DNA from: Daphnia carinata
Taxonomy: Eukaryota > Arthropoda > Branchiopoda > Diplostraca > Daphniidae
Reading direction: 5' to 3'
Length of the DNA: 64,000 bases
NCBI RefSeq assembly: GCF_022539665.2
Contig: NC_081331.1
Location: 3,506,501 to 3,570,500, forward strand
The position numbers were made by a program, and so were the translations under genes. The first letter of the stretch is position 1. The number at the start of each line of letters is the position of its first letter. Below are positions 51,383 to 63,400 of the stretch, piece after piece. Under the pieces are notes generated by a model. The model was not told the DNA's origin, did no database searches, and saw nothing but the letters and a program-made list of their open reading frames with translations.

Positions 51383-51674
51383 TTGTTTAAACTGCAGCTC
51401 TTTACTAGGTGAGTAGGTAGGTAAATACGGATTTTGTGCAGTTTTTTAAACCGTTCTGCAATGGGAGGGGATAATCAACCGAACTAGATTTTAGAACTGC
51501 GTGAGAGATAGGAAACACGTCAACACCCATCTCAGTTTCAGGCAACTATTGTGTTTATGTCTCACCTGCTTTTTTGCCTTCGGTGATTGCCTTTCCCGTT
51601 TCTTCCATCGCCATTTGAAGCTAAGGGAAAGGGTCATCAAAAATCCATAATGGCCGATTCCACTTTTCTCTCCC

Positions 51675-51678
<4 letters not shown>

Positions 51679-51717
<39 letters not shown>
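51679..51717. repeat. (TC)n microsatellite
   Basis: About nineteen uninterrupted TC units, the longest dinucleotide repeat I noticed in the window. Confidence 0.95.
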
Positions 51718-51729
<12 letters not shown>

Positions 51730-53437
51730 CATATCCTCATTTCAAACCAAGAAAACACAAAAATAAGCTATCGATTGTGTCCGATGACGGAAAATGCTAG
51801 AAAGGGATTTTTCACTACGTCTAATGGTTGTGTTACCCGACCCTTAGCAAATGTTATCAATGTTTGTTGAAACTACGCACAGGTAACAAAGTGCATGCTA
51901 CGGTTGTAACACACTCACTAACAACCTACGACTGTGCCTATGTTAACAACAATTTGGTCTAAAAAGTGTTCTCCAAAGTTCAACAGCTATAGTTACAATT
52001 GTGCACTAGGTACAGATCTGAATTTCGTAGTGCAATGTGAAAAAACATAACACTGTACACTGCCTTCCACCACTGGATGACGGGTATACCAATGTAGGGT
52101 TCAGTTTCCCATCCAGATTTGTTCATGCACGGTCAATTTTATCTATCCATTTGGCTAGTGTAAAACATAATCAGGATCAACACGTATCACCATGGTCACA
52201 CATGGTTCATTAAGGGTTTCTTTTTAGTACTATTGGCTTCCAAAACAAACTGGATCGCATTAGGTACGCGCCGTTCTATTCCCGGAATTTCACCTCCAAA
52301 GGGTAAGGGAAATAAATAAACCCCTATAGAATAAATACGGAAAACGAAAAAAGAAGACGGAAACAACTATTGGAGCGTAGGTAATAAGGCTTAGTATCAA
52401 AATCGTCTTATATACACGTGGAATTTCAGTGCAATCACGATATTGAAGCACAGCTAGAGGTGCTTGCAAAGCGATAAAGATATACTGGCTCGTACCGTAA
52501 CACACCATAAGTCTCTCCAAACAGTTAAACATTGTTTTGTTTTTAAGGCTCGCCAAGGAAACACTGTGGCTATTCCGCCGATTCCATCCACTTTGGCTAA
52601 TAGCCTCGTGAATCCGGACGCTACTTGTCTTCAACTGGTGGATCCAACAACGGTGAGATTTACATAGGACGACTAAGAGTCGTGAGTGACCCTTCTGCAT
52701 AAGGCCCTATAGCAACGTCCATCACGAGTAGCCCCTCCACAACATCAAACCCAAAGATGACACTCCTTGCTCCGGTTTGTATAGTGCCTGAAATATAGTG
52801 CTGTTGTAAGGCTTGCGCTCGACATTTACACCCGGTCAGCCAAATACAATAGGTTTGTCGATTAGAAGCTACGAGTTCCGTAGTAAAGGTTGAATAGCTT
52901 CCCGTTTCACGTTCCCCTTATTCCGTTTCCCGATTTATGGCACTTGGTAGATTCAAAGGGGGAGACTCATTAGTGGCAATGCCAGATGCTTACATGGGCA
53001 GTGCCTAATTACTTGGTTCAGTTGTTTTGCTCAAATTCCCGTTGTGTGATTATTTTCCCCCTTGTGTACGAAGCAGTGTTTTGCCGTTGCGCTTTCTCGA
53101 CAACCGTTGGTTGCACAATTGAAAATCGTTGCGTGAATGAGGCACATAACAATCTGAAATGTGTATCGTTCATTATAGCTCAGTGTGTGTGTGTGCCAAA
53201 CTGAAGTTCACCCTTGAGAGAGAGTCTCTGTGTTTTATGTAGTATGGATGATTCATACAGCCAGCAGTATATTTATCCCGCACGGAACGAATCACTATAT
53301 GAATTTATGTATGTATATAGGGACGGGTGGGATGTATAATAGGGGACAGCGTGGGTATGAAGTCAATAGGAGGGAATAAGGGAATTGGAACGACAGAGCT
53401 GACAAGGGCGAAAAAAAAAATGATTATTGACGGCAAC

Positions 53438-53611
53438 TTAATAACACGCGTCCCGCGGCAAAATAACTACATGTTGACTTGTGATTAGTCCAATCAAGAG
53501 CGACAGGCGTCCTCCCACGACGCCGTTTGGGACAGCGGATATAACGAGGAGAGATGGGAGTAGTAGGATGCCACCAGCAGAAATAAATATGATGATGATT
53601 GGACGACACAT
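53438..53611 (-). CDS. Candidate 57-residue hydrophobic microprotein
   Basis: On the minus strand GCCATG starts a 57-codon frame ending in TAA. The peptide starts MCRPIIIIFISAGGILLLPS and continues with further Leu/Val/Ile-rich sequence, then a short tail DACY. It would be a small membrane protein or an uncleaved signal-like peptide. It lies between the dpr 3' end and the ADAMTS-like gene. I do not recognise it and see no clear promoter. The frame is open further upstream, and a plus-strand frame overlaps. This may be chance. Confidence 0.15.
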   Translation of the reverse strand: MCRPIIIIFISAGGILLLPSLLVISAVPNGVVGGRLSLLIGLITSQHVVILPRDACY

Positions 53612-55803
53612 GGCGTCGCTTACACGGGCTGGCAAACAACGAACACGGCACGTGTCATTGCGGAATTTTTTAAAAAGAAAAAACAAACATGGAGGACGCT
53701 CCGAAACTGCCGGAAGAACTTCGACAAGCAAGAGCCGGTAGGGAAACGTGAGTGGGATATTCGAACGAAACAACAGATTCGGAAGAAAAAAAAAAGCAAA
53801 ACAACATTGATTCAGTGTGTGCATTCGCTCGTCATTCGTTCCGTTAAAAAATAAATAAATAATAAGATTTTTCGTTCTTATAAAAACATGGGGAAAACAA
53901 GACTGCCTTGAAATGCATGTATACAACCACACGGGCCAATCAAAATAAATGGCGAACGAAGAAGCCGAATAATAATCTTATAAGAACAGGGTACTAGATG
54001 GCTGTAATAGAGCATCAGCCATTGTTTCATTCTTTTTAAATCTTTTATACATTTTCTTTTCCCTCTATCTTTTTTTTATCGAGTCATCCAGCTGACATTG
54101 TGAAAGTTATGTGACGACGACGATGGAACTAATGGAATACGATATCGATCGTAGTGAGGTGGAATACAAGCAGGAACCAAATGATATGGGTGCAAGCAGT
54201 TGTGTCTCTTCGTCGGGGAAAAAAATAAAGAGAAGAATCGCATGTGACGACAGCGAGAGTTCAAAAGGAGGTTAATACTAACGGAGAAGGCGTGGGGCAA
54301 TGTCAACAAATTCCGATAGCTTGCCAGAGTGTTCTGGCGTAGAAGTGCTGATGGGAGCAAGAATCGTACAATATTACCCCGTCGAAAAAGAAAAGACGGA
54401 ATGCAACCAACGTTTAGAAATCCAGCATCGCGGAAGCAGCAAACTATTCACAGAGTTATTGGCTTTCGTCTTTGGAGTCCTCGGTTAGCAAGTCGTACAT
54501 GTACGTACCTATACACGGACACCGATTTTTCTCTCTGTTGTGCTTTTGGCTCAGAACCTTCTTCAGTTCATCTTCTCCATTCTCTTTTGTTTTCCCGTCG
54601 TCTTTTATTGTCTATATGTCTTTACTCTAGATCTTTTGCTTCTGCTCTAGATTCCAACTTGCCGGGAGATGACACAACTGCTTGTCTCCCTCCTACAGTC
54701 ATGGCTTTGTCATTTTGCCAACTCCAGGGCGGATACTATAGATTTTTTTTTTTTAAATACGGATCCGGATCCTTATCCATTTACTCCACATCAACCTTCT
54801 TCACTTTTTTTTTGTTCTCTCCTTTTCCTTGTTTTCTGTTTCCCTTTCTCTTTTATCCGGTTTGAATCAACCGCCTTTTCCTCAACCGTGGGTGTTTAGG
54901 CTTCTCTACAAAATGCCGAAAAGAGTGGAAAATGGATTTTGTCGGCGTATATAGACACACCACGTACGTATACACAGTATTATATGGACACCCACAAATC
55001 GAACGAGGATTCAGATCGACGTTTTTTTTTTGTTATTCTACCGATAGAAGCATATGGCGGATATAATAATACTAAGCCAGCAAAAAGGAAGGTGAACAAA
55101 AAAAGGGTTTTCAAAAATGAAAGAAGGAAAGAGAACAGAGGAAACAGAAATGTGCTTGCTTCAACGAAATCAAGAACAATAGCAATGTTCTCTGTTACGC
55201 AATGCACAGAGAGAAAGAGAGGAATGCAAAGAGAGCCGATAGAAAAGCAAAGACACAAGATATTCTTACACAAAATGAGGTGCACATGGGTGACATAGTC
55301 GTATCAATAACTTTCAAACATGGGCTGTCGAATCAAGTAATGGGATGGCAATATTCACATGCGAAACAGAAATCGACTGGTGTTTTGTTGATGCAATCAG
55401 TGTGGTCTACCATCGACTGGATTTTCAGCTTCTTCCAAAATAACTGTCAGCAAAACCGCAGGACATGGACGTGGAAACATTTTGTATACAACAAATTACG
55501 TTATGTACATACACACATTTGTTTAGGTCATGATTCTATAAAGTAGGACTTTTTGGGGAGGTGATGTTAATCACACGTCAGATTATAATTTTTTTTCTTT
55601 TCACCAGTGAAACGCGGATTCACGTTATCGTAGTATATTTCGTGCGAGTGAAGAGACCCCACATTACAAACTTGATGCCCCGTGCGGAACACAAAAGAGA
55701 CAAAGTAGAAACCGAACGAGAAACGCATCAGGCGACTGTTGCAGATGGGCAACCGTTGACAGCAGTCACTGGCATTTGGTATGAAAACTGATGACCATCC
55801 ATC
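53612..55803. other. Region downstream of the dpr-family stop codon (probable 3' UTR and beyond)
   Basis: No supported gene. It should contain the 3' UTR of the dpr-family transcript. A long plus-strand frame at 54329-54865 has no good start and is low-complexity at its end. Confidence 0.5.
54604..54609 (-). terminator. Candidate polyadenylation signal (AATAAA)
   Basis: The first exact AATAAA I see on the minus strand after the dpr-family stop codon, giving a 3' UTR of about 1.2 kb. Position alone supports it. Confidence 0.2.
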
Positions 55804-55949
55804 TTACGTGACACCGTAGATGAACGACCAGATATTTCTTTGGGTCTTGACGTTGGTTGCTACCGCCATGGCAACTGACAAGAAGAACAGGACCGTCGAA
55901 CTCAGTTGCCGGGCGCTGCATCCATGCTGCATGGCTGCAGGAGATTCGC
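55804..55949 (-). CDS. Dpr-family immunoglobulin protein, last coding exon (C-terminus)
   Basis: The exon completes the split Gly codon from the previous exon and encodes ESPAAMQHGCSARQL, then a hydrophobic stretch STVLFFLSVAMAVATNV, then a 14-residue tail ending FIYGVT and TAA. The NGE.PAAMQHG motif right after the last Ig domain is a hallmark of insect Dpr proteins (defective proboscis extension response), whose C-terminal hydrophobic segment anchors them at the cell surface. The acceptor is GTTTCAG before GCGAAT. The phase matches the upstream exon exactly. Dpr proteins bind DIP partners on other neurons and guide synaptic pairing; that role is inferred from the family. I cannot say which Dpr this is. 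Confidence 0.9.
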
Positions 55950-58900
55950 CTGAAACATACACAACAATCCAGTTTTCAATAGATCATAAATAAACGATGT
56001 TCACACGTCCGTTCATCCGGATAGTCTCTTGTACGTCTCTGTGGTTAAAACATACGGTAGGTATTCTCACTGCCATCGCGAAACGGAACTAGCAGCTCGA
56101 CCAATCCAAACAATTATTTTAATACCAGGTGTAGCCTTGGTTACCACTAGATTTGTAGATTAAGCCGGCCGGAAACTGATGCATTTCGAGCTTCAATGAA
56201 GGCGCGCTCTTGACAATTAACAATCCTTAAAGCCCCGCGTGATCTCAAATTCTCTCGCTTACATGCTGTTTACCCCAGGAGAGATTTCGTCTTTCATTTC
56301 TGACATTTTCACCCAGTTTGTTACCCAATTAAGGTTGAATTTCCGGTCTGAGAACGGCTTGTACACGCTATGAATGCCTATTCGCAGTGCAGGCTAGGAA
56401 TCTTGATGAATCCTTAGATGAAGCATATGGTCATTCGTGTATGTCGAAGTAAGCTTCTAAGCGAGGAACATAGTTTCTCGAAGGTATGCGCATCTCCGGA
56501 GGAAATGAGCCAATTTGTTTCTGGTGGCCTTCGTTAGTCTACGTGCAAAAATTGTGGAAAGATGGGACCCGTGCAGTTCAACCTGCGACGGGTATGGGAG
56601 AACAGAAAATCAACTTAGAAAATTCAAATGTCTCAACCTTCTACTTTTTGGTAGCACATGATGGCCATTTAACTGACGCAATCCACTTATTTGGTGCATG
56701 ATAACACGTCGCCTGTCGAATAACTCAACGCGTAAAAAAAGAAGGAATTGGTGAAACGTAGAAGATGTGGCTTCTTTCAGGGTTGCGCTGAATCCCACGC
56801 TCAACCAAACTCCAATCGTATTAACACGTCGAGCAGAGCTTCATTACATCGAAATTTTCTAGGCCTTTAAAGGAAAACAAAGTAGCGCTGTCAATTGGCG
56901 GTAGAGCAGAAGGTTTCAACTGAATGATTCTCAAGCAGTACGAACAAGAAGGAAAAAAGTCAATGAGATGCTTTATCGATTTGCAAACAGGTCACCCACA
57001 CGATGCTACTAATCCTCTTATTTGTAGTCCGTGCTTTGTCGACGAGTTTCCTAGGGTTGTTGAATAGCTAAAGTAATGGCAAACGCATTAAAAATTGGTT
57101 GAACAAATTCATGCAATCCGCTAAAGTATAGCTGCGTCGTGCAAATGGTCTTGAGCTGACGGTTGCTATAAATCATCTTTTCCGAGCAGAACGACTGGTT
57201 CTTGAAGGGCGCTAATATGCCTGTTACCAATTGTTGATTTTATTCTTAACTAGCATTAAAACAGTCAACGATCAAACAGATGCACGACCGATCTCCCTTG
57301 GTTATTACCATACAATAGTCGTTCCATTATTTTCCGCGATTCGATACTACTGATTTGAGAGCGTCAGACTGGACTACGAAACGCCCATTTTTTTTTTTTT
57401 GTTGACAACTCCTTTTGCCTGTTTTATTTCAATAATTCTAAAGAGATCCTGTGTAGCAACAATAACACTAATATCCTATTCAGAATAACCGGTCAAATTA
57501 GGAAGGTTGTGTTTCATAAACTTTCAAGTCAAAATTTTATGCCCGACAAAACAAGCCCGACTTTTTGTGTTTTTTTTTTTTTTGTTTTTTTTACGTATGC
57601 ATTGCTATACAAATACATTTTAGAGCCCCAAAATTTTAAGAGGATGTCATAAATCAAGTTCGTTTTGATTTGGGATTTATAGTTTATGAGTTATTCAAAT
57701 TCAAAGGGATTGCGATAAAACTACTTTGATTCCGTTTTATTCAACAACTGCGCAATTGAAGATTAAAAAATTAAAGAAGGATCATGATAATGAATGTCGT
57801 TTCTACCTGAAGCTTGTCGTTTTTGAGTTATTCGAAGTTGTGTCGTGCTTTTAACCCATTCCGCTACACTGCAATGAGAACTGGAGCTGGACATATTGAC
57901 GCGTTACACTAAAATCTAAATAGAAATGAAGCAGGGAAACCCAGGAGGACGATAGGTCGTGAGTGCTAGCTTCCTTTCTTCATCATCCGTTTCCTATTAT
58001 GCAGGCTATTAGATGCAGATTTATGAAGGCCGTAATTCAACGGGCGAGTGGACGTCATTGGGATTGGAGTATGTGCGTCACAATGGCTTCTAATCAGCAA
58101 CGACTCACCAGCAACCACTAGTCGTGTATGAAAGCGGCTGGGTCAGGATTCACCCAGTTGAAAACTAATTAAATTCAATGTCGGCATAAGGGAGGCAAAA
58201 AAAGGGGGAGACTTTGAAAAAAGGGAAAAGTTTATTTTGGATGGCAGTGATAAACCCTTAATGAAATTTCAAAACTCTTTGTTGCCGTTTAAATCTTAAC
58301 AACCAAATTGAATTGCAACCGGAATGCGTCGTGGAACTGAGAATATTCAATCAGCCCAACTTTGCGCACTTATCGTGCCAGTTAAATATTTAAGATTTGA
58401 TGCGTATTGCTCTTTTGTGCGTACTTCTTATGTTGATGAAACGTACCCTATACCAATCTAAACGATGCAAAAGTACTAATGAGAACGGAGAAATCAGGTT
58501 AATTCACTGAGGATAACGGTTGGCAACGTATGGCTGTAAGTGATTTTCCTCCCAATCGCAGTTAATCTTAAAAGGTATACCCAATGGCATCGAGTCTCTT
58601 CATCTCATCACCAACCGAACAGGCAAAAAAATGACAAAAGAAATGTTAACAAAGAAAAGAGAGTGGTTACAACACACAGGAGGACCGAGTACGTTATAGT
58701 TTGACTCCGTCGATATACTAGCTCAGGTTTTCCTTGATTGTTTCATGCAACAAAGTCATCGTGTACCCCACCCGAGTTCGATGAAATGGAGCTGGAAATT
58801 TGTGTTTACGCGACAGTTTCAACCGACGAGGAAATTACAGGCGGAATGAGAATAATCAAAATCATCTCAGATTTCCAGTAGAGAAATGTTTGTAACGAAT

Positions 58901-60240
58901 CTTCTCGACAATTGCCTGTCTCTTGGGCCCTGACACCCAACCCCAAGAAGAGATAACTTTATCCCCTGCATAAATTGTGGTAAAATAAAACAAACGAAGA
59001 AAACTGACATGACGAAAAATCGATTATTCGAATTTGTAGAAACTCAGAATCGGAGCAAATGTGATTCTTTTATTCTTGTCGCAAACTTTTCTTTTACCGG
59101 TGAGCATACACAAAAAGCTTGATAAAGGATTTCTTAGAAGTTCGTTCATGAGTAATGGCAAAAGATTTAAAAAACGACAACGCCATGGCGGTTAAAGTAC
59201 ACAATCGATCCCGGCTGTACTTTTTACTTTCTAATTTAAGGGTGAAATTTTTGCTTGGTTGCGTACTAGGCAACCAGCTGAACTCCAACGTTAAATTCTC
59301 TTAGATATAGCTGATTTCTGGGAGCACAATCAGTGATGAACGTGTAGCGGTTGTTATACTAAACACGACAACAATCACAAAAATCATACATCGTTGTGTT
59401 TGTATTCCCCAATTGTTGAGACATACCCACCCCAATTTTTTTTCCTTGCTCTTGCCCCTGTAATTTCAGGATGCTCTCGTATTGATTGGCTTGCACTTTT
59501 CCGTTTTCGTCAGAAGAGGCCCACGCAGAGAAAAGCTGGGCAACAAGAATACAAAAGGCTTTGTTTCTCTTGTATGTCATGAAGTCGAGCAGTGTCGTAA
59601 AAACCACAAATTTATTAAACTCTAATCATAATAATTGAATGATGAAAATGATCATGTATGTGGGGGGAAAAATTGCCTTTGATATGGAACATTTTTGTTA
59701 GTTCGTAAGCGTGTGTTCACGAATGAAAACGGCGAGCTGAACGATGTTTCAAACTTTGGTCAACTCTTTAGCCTTTCTAATGGGCAATCTACAAAGTAAG
59801 TTGACTCCTATGCTAGCTCTTTTCGGTACATTCTCTTTTCTCAGCCTGACGCCTTTCGCCCATACCGTCTTCGACTTCCGTCACGCTAATTAGTCGTCTA
59901 TTTTTGGCATCTTGAATTCATTAAGGGAATTATTTGAGCCACTTTGAAGGCCACCTACAAGAAATGAGATAGTTGCATAGCTATGGCAACAACTACAATA
60001 CCTTATTTGCCAACACGCTAACTAATTTACTGCTCTATCTGATCAATATGAATTCTGTCCTGTTAGACGTCCTGCGATTGTTTACACAGTGACAACACGT
60101 CAATTTCGCAGCCAGTTCATCGGGTCAACAAATTCAGGAAGCTGATACCTGACCGTTTTCTTTGCTGGGTACATCAGATGCGAAAAACTAATGAAAAAAG
60201 TCAGCAATGTGTACTTAAAAAACACAAAATAAATGCTTAC
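55950..60240 (-). other. Dpr-family gene, last intron
   Basis: A 4.3 kb intron with 5' GTAAGC and 3' GTTTCAG on the minus strand. It contains T runs near 57.39 and 57.57 kb and two related copies of a short motif near 57.69 and 57.83 kb. No other exon is evident. Confidence 0.85.
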
Positions 60241-60409
60241 CGTTGAGGACGTGGACGTTCACGGTGGCCGGCTCGGCGTTGTCGGGTCTGCAAACATATT
60301 TCCCCGAGTCCGTTGGCCGAGCGTTTTGAATCAGAAGAGAACTGCTCGACTCGATGCCCTTTTCCGTGACGACGCTGACTCCTCCTCGACTGGAATCGTA
60401 GCCGATCAT
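60241..60409 (-). CDS. Dpr-family immunoglobulin protein, penultimate coding exon (second half of last Ig domain)
   Basis: The exon encodes 56 residues plus one base. It starts MIGYDSSRGGVSVVTEKG, then SSSLLIQNARPTDSGKYVC, then RPDNAEPATVNVHVLN. SRGGVSVVTEKG and VHVLNG are near-invariant in Dpr proteins, and DSGKYVC is the Ig-fold D-G-Y-C motif whose Cys pairs with one in the preceding exon. The acceptor is TTTTACAG before ATGATC; the donor is CAACG then GTAAGC, phase 1. The Met at the exon start is internal, not the translation start. Upstream exons (first Ig domain and first half of this one) were not found between here and 64,000. Confidence 0.92.
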
Positions 60410-63400
60410 CTGTAAAATGCATCATAAGAAATGCGTGTAGAAATCGAATGAAACTGTGCCTGCTATGTAAATATAATAAGAATTTGGAACGACGAGCTGT
60501 TAAAAATTAACACGATAGTGGAAATGTCCGTTTGGGTATAAGCTCGGCGGTATAAACGCAACAACGCGAACACCAATCAACGGTTAAAGCACAACAGAAT
60601 AGCTGCAAGGAAATCGTGTTCATGGTGGAAAACGAATCATTATATAACTCACGGTTCAAAAGACATTCTCATCTGCGTGTATACATGTTGCATCGAGCCT
60701 GCCGAACGCATAGCTCATTTGCGAGTGCAGGCTTGAGATGCCACACATAGTCTCCGGCCCCCCAAAGTCATTGTCGATATGACCAGTTGTGCTAGTTACT
60801 GTGTGGTATGTGTGCGATTGCTTCCTAGTTTGTTACCAGCCAGCGGATCAACTCCCGCAGGGGAATGATGAAATGAATAACTGGTACCGCGTCCAACTAT
60901 CTCTTCGCCTCCGACTGCAACTATACAGTACTTCTTGAACCTTTTGCCCCTCTCATTCCTCCACTGATTGTGCTTGAACAACATCGTCTTCACAGCAAAA
61001 GACCCAAGAGTGTGTGCCGGAGAAATAGGCGCAGTCAATCGCGTAGTATACAGAAATATAATGTTTTCAATACTAGAAAACAACGCAAGCCTCTCTTCGG
61101 TTGATTAGGGACTAGTTGGTGGCGTCAATTACTCCGCTTGGACTAACACATCACAACCTTCTCTTTCCTTTTTTTAGAGCTAACAAAGTTAAGCTACTGA
61201 CCAACCAACAGACAGCTCTTCATCCACTCGCTTTTTCTTAAAAATCGAAAGTAATCTAATCTGTAAAAAGCGAATATCTTTGTGTACAGTAGAAGAAAAA
61301 AAATAAATACTCATCAACATTTATTTTTGTTTGATTATTTGTTGTCCTATTCCGACGACCTCTTTCAGCCGCCTTTGGCCTGCAACTTATTGATTGATGG
61401 TGACTATGGGCTTATCTCGGCTATGCCTTTACTGCGTGCTTGCCTGCTAACTTGCTTCACCAAGTACAACAATGGATCAGAGATCCATGACAAGGAGTTG
61501 CTGTGGTTTTACACCTCGAGCCAAATTAATCTAGTTGCTTCAACTTTAAAAAAGTATACAGACAGATATTCTGGTGTATGAGCATCTTGTTCAGTTTAAT
61601 CACGACTCTTTCTATTTTTTTCTGTCCAACTTTAGCCGGTATTTTGACAGTCAGGTTGTTATTCAGCAGGTGCACTTTTTTTGCGCAACGAACCTAAACT
61701 TTGCACTTTTTCTTCTGACTTTTAAGAAGTAGCCTAAATATGGTGACTTTAAGAAAGGTCATTTGTGCCTTCCATAGTTTGCTGAATTTCATATTCGCCA
61801 AATAACACTCGGCCATCTATTTGAAAGATAAGTTTGGCTCTTTGACATGGTTACGCCTTACAGTAGAAGCGCGCCCATGTATAAGACAGACATCTCACTT
61901 TGGTCCGTTCTTTTCATTTCTTTGGACCAAAGTCCAAAGTCACCATGACCTCCCATCCAATATGTATGCACTTCACTCGTATTGCTACACTGCATGGGAT
62001 TGTGCATGAGGGGAAAGTCCAGATTTGGACACTATACGTACACCGTCAAGGATGAACTAGAGATAGACGAATAATAGATGACAATGGAGAGCAATACAAA
62101 AAAAAAATTGAAAAGAATGCAAGGAAGAAAAGAGTCAGACACGAGACAGAAATATGGCAACAACAGAAAAATGTACTGATATGCTATGGAGAAAGACTGA
62201 AGTTGGGCGGGGATGGCGAAAAAGCATCAAAAGTAAACGAATAAAATTTCGCCATGAAATCTTTTTGAAGCCTGCAGTTGCAATGCGCCGGGCATTTCCA
62301 GGAGGACACAAAACGTTCAGTGACGGTATAGGCGGTCATCCGTGACTGTGGATATATCTCCGTTGTTGGCGATTGATAACTTTCAGAATGTTCCCCGGAT
62401 GCCTCGATACTGTCCCTGCTTTTTTTTTCGTCTTCTTTTTCTTGCTTTTACTTCTGTTTCTTTTCTCGTCTTTCCTTTATACTGAATGGTTCTTTTTTAC
62501 ATTAAGCTAACGACACACTAGCAAAGCTGCGATGGGCAAAATCCGGCCGTTTTCTATCAAGTTAAAGAACACATTGCTGCACGGATCATTTCATCAAAGA
62601 TGGTATACATATATATGGACGGTTATGCAGCGGAAAGAACATTCGCGCTTCGGAGTAAGCCTTACGTCTACGGACAGCAAGCCATCCTTGACGAAATGAT
62701 AGCGAAAAATCGACTCAACAAATTCACGATGCCCCAAACTCAAGTGACATCCGCTTCGAATGGCGGCTATGGGCAAAACATTGCGATGGTATTCAATGGC
62801 GCTTAGTTGATAGGAGGATGTTGTCAAGTCACCCGATCGTCCCAGGGAGTAAAAGAATACGCGAAGAAAAAAAGGAAAGAACCTGTCCTTCGTTTCCCGT
62901 TTAGAGTCTATATATATATGCTTGTGCTGCCAATAACCTGCACGGCCAATAAAACCTTCCTTATAAAGACGTAGTTATTGTTATAATACTCTGTGCCCCG
63001 TGAGTAACACGATACGTTTGCACGTATGCGTCCGTGAGTACACAAATAGCTTAAAGGGGTTGATCGGTGAGTGATGGCAAGGACAACTTTTCCAGAAAAA
63101 GAAGCTGTGTCCTCTCTATACACAAGAAAAACAATTTTTCGCCGAGCCATGTTGCTGGGAGAGTTGTCAAGCAATCAAAGGATGCCAGTAAGACAGACGA
63201 ATAATTAGCTCAGAACGTCGAGTTATCCGGCACCTATCCGCTTAAAAGCACTGAAAACTCGAGTGCTATAAATAAAGGCCATCACTCGGCATCGCATTTG
63301 AGTTTGAGAAACTTGACATCGTCATCTCTATTGATTTAGACAATAGACGAGCGATGAAGGCGGTTATTAACCATCGCTTAGCAATGGCGAACTTTGATTT

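Larger units (their letters stand above)
32564..53437. other. Intergenic region without recognisable genes
   Basis: I read about 21 kb on both strands here and recognise no gene family, rRNA or intact tRNA. The longest frames (for example 46072-46434 plus and 36268-36690 plus) lack family motifs or are built from repeats. Notable pieces are a GC-rich patch at about 40.2-40.4 kb with a TATAAA at 40302, a short direct repeat at 44478, an inverted repeat at 48960-49070, a degenerate tRNA-like segment near 51.3 kb, and a long TC repeat. Confidence 0.5.

Noticed and set aside
54329-54865. Long plus-strand open frame (about 178 codons)
   Set aside because: It begins with a non-ATG codon, has no promoter or splice signals, its end is a Phe/Ser/Pro run from pyrimidine-rich DNA, and it overlaps the probable dpr 3' UTR.
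62600-62806. 68-residue plus-strand frame and overlapping minus-strand frame
   Set aside because: Checked for a Dpr upstream Ig exon on the minus strand; no Ig cysteine or Dpr motif is present, and no splice sites support either frame.
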